Part shown: piece after piece, positions 30,178-31,054 of the stretch | Position numbering within the stretch: position 1 is the first letter of the stretch | Layout: every line of letters begins with the position of its first letter | NCBI GenBank assembly: GCA_900766735.1 | Contig: CAAFWO010000019.1 | Span: 1 to 31,054, forward strand | DNA: 31,054 nt | From: Clostridia bacterium | Lineage (GTDB): Bacteria > Bacillota > Clostridia > CAKSNL01 > HGM11501 | Direction: 5' to 3' | Translations under genes and position numbers: made by a program | Notes under the pieces: generated by a model | Told to the model about the DNA's origin: nothing | Database searches by the model: none | Seen by the model: only the letters and a program-made list of their open reading frames with translations

Positions 30178-30723
30178 ATGAAAAAGTTTGTTTGTCCTGT
30201 TTGCGGTTATGTTCACGAGGGAGATACTCCTCCCGAAAAGTGCCCCCAGTGCGGCGTTCCGGGCTCTAAGTTCAAGGTGGTTGAAGAGACCGAGAAGGTT
30301 TGGGCGGCAGAGCACACCGTAGGTGTTGCAAAGGACGTTAAGAAGGAGATAAGAGAAGGCCTTGAAGCTAACTTTACCGGCGAGTGCACCGAGGTCGGCA
30401 TGTATCTTGCAATGGCGAGAGTTGCGGCAAGAGAGGGTTATCCCGAGATCGCGCTCTACTGGGAGAAGGCGGCTTATGAAGAGGCTGAGCATGCGGCAAA
30501 GTTCGCGGAGCTTTTGGGCGACGTTGTGACCGATTCCACAAAGAAGAACCTTGAGATGCGCGTTATGGCTGAGCACGGCGCAACCGAGGGCAAGACACAG
30601 CTTGCAAAGCTCGCCAAGGAGGAAGGACTCGACGCGATCCACGACACCGTTCACGAGATGGCGCGTGACGAGGCAAGACACGGCAAGGCATTTGAGGGAC
30701 TCTTAAAGAGATACTTTGGTTAA
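30178..30723 (+). CDS. Rubrerythrin with N-terminal rubredoxin-like domain (reverse rubrerythrin)
   Basis: Non-haem diiron peroxidase that reduces hydrogen peroxide in the cytoplasm of anaerobes. 181 aa. The N-terminal rubredoxin-like Fe(Cys)4 domain (CPVCGYVHEGDTPPEKCPQCG, residues 6-26) precedes the ferritin-like domain with EANFTGECTE, EEAEH and DEARHGKAF. Classical rubrerythrin has the two domains in the opposite order; this is the clostridial reverse type. I chose the ATG at 30178, 8 nt from AGAGG; an ATG two codons earlier is too close to the SD. Control by the Fur-family gene upstream is likely. Confidence 0.95.
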   Translation: MKKFVCPVCGYVHEGDTPPEKCPQCGVPGSKFKVVEETEKVWAAEHTVGVAKDVKKEIREGLEANFTGECTEVGMYLAMARVAAREGYPEIALYWEKAAYEEAEHAAKFAELLGDVVTDSTKKNLEMRVMAEHGATEGKTQLAKLAKEEGLDAIHDTVHEMARDEARHGKAFEGLLKRYFG

Positions 30724-30798
30724 TCGTAGATACAAACAGATACGATTAAATACACCTTGAAAGCCGCTTGAATACTGCGTTTCTAAGGTCAGAACACG

Positions 30799-30837
30799 AA
30801 ACACGATTAGCTGATTGTAACTAATCGTGTTTTTTTG
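30799..30837 (+). terminator. Terminator after rubrerythrin
   Basis: AAACACGATTAG (30799-30810) and CTAATCGTGTTT (30821-30832) form a 12-bp stem with a 10-nt loop, followed by a T run. A weaker AATCGTA/TACGATT dyad lies just after the stop codon. Confidence 0.9.
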
Positions 30838-31054
30838 TATTTATATCTATTTTCATCGTTTGTGGGCAAATGGTGGGCAAATGAAGAATTTTGAGAAAAA
30901 TGCTTGCCCACTGCCCGCAAAAACCCTCAAAACCCTTCTGTTAGTGTTCATAGGGACATTTTCTGACAGTATGTAGGTGCAGCAGAGGCGGATGGCGTTT
31001 GTCATCCGCCTTTACTGCGTTTATCCCGCTTTGTGCGGTGCTTATGCAGGGAGC
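30838..31054. repeat. Non-coding repeat-rich right end, possible edge of another element
   Basis: No gene is seen from 30724 to the end. GTGGGCAAATG occurs twice in tandem, 11 bp apart (about 30861-30882). An inverted copy TTGCCCAC, followed by TGCCCGC, lies at about 30903-30918. AGGCGGATG (30986-30994) pairs with CATCCGCCT (31003-31011). Such clustered direct and inverted copies resemble recombinase-arm or attachment regions, but no integrase is visible and the call is weak. Confidence 0.35.

Noticed and set aside
1..31054. CRISPR array, rRNA genes or a complete insertion sequence
   Set aside because: No regular repeat-spacer series, no rRNA sequence and no transposase or paired terminal repeats were found.

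Overview
The window suggests an endospore-forming anaerobe of the Clostridia. It carries the spoIIGA-sigE-sigG sporulation block, a rubrerythrin with an N-terminal rubredoxin-like domain next to a Fur-family regulator, and SigA-type promoters that are mostly spaced 17 bp. The chromosomal part is moderately GC-rich; the first ~4.4 kb is clearly AT-richer and looks acquired. No species is named.

Layout. 1-4440: part of a mobilizable element on the minus strand. It holds the N-terminus of a MobA/MobL relaxase (cut by the window edge), a catP-type chloramphenicol acetyltransferase, a region of consecutive hairpins ending in an IncQ/pIP501-like oriT, a DUF3847-like accessory gene, an orphan gene fragment, and a BlaI repressor/M56 (BlaR1-like) membrane peptidase pair. 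4494-8725: a minus-strand housekeeping operon (cytidylate-kinase-like protein, membrane protein, coaX, comM/yifB, DUF2238 membrane protein). 8869-13001: Asp23, a DAK2/FakA-like protein and recG. 13283-14617: a lone lower-GC GH39-like glycosidase. 14746-17423: tRNA-Pro(GGG), an unknown protein with a hint of the FtsZ C-terminal domain, radC, and a D-Ala-D-Ala carboxypeptidase.

17342-23574: a sugar-salvage locus. Two AraC-type regulators flank a GH109-type NAD-dependent alpha-N-acetylgalactosaminidase, a sugar nucleotidyltransferase with one in-frame TGA, and an N-acetylhexosamine 1-kinase (NahK-like). A deleted ADP-ribosylglycohydrolase-family gene follows. Each AraC gene has direct repeats with a 21-bp period in its divergent promoter region. 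The set reads as a route from GalNAc glycosides through GalNAc to GalNAc-1-P and a UDP-sugar.

23657-25322: an unusual agr-type quorum-sensing pair. An AgrC-like GHKL histidine kinase with a 14-codon leader ORF is followed by a 56-aa AgrD-like cyclic-lactone autoinducer precursor. The precursor gene has its own promoter, preceded by two 9-bp direct repeats separated by 12 bp, the layout bound by LytTR regulators such as AgrA. No agrB or agrA is in the window.

25405-30723: a four-helix-bundle (S23/IVP-like) gene, tRNA-Val(TAC), an acyl-CoA thioesterase, signal peptidase I, then spoIIGA-sigE-sigG. sigG stops at residue 99 and abuts an N-terminally short Phd/YefM-like antitoxin and a PIN toxin. 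A Fur-family regulator with a near-consensus Fur box and the rubrerythrin gene follow. The last 330 bp hold only repeats and hairpins. Three genes look broken (nucleotidyltransferase, ADP-ribosylglycohydrolase-like, sigG), so real decay has to be told apart from assembly error.
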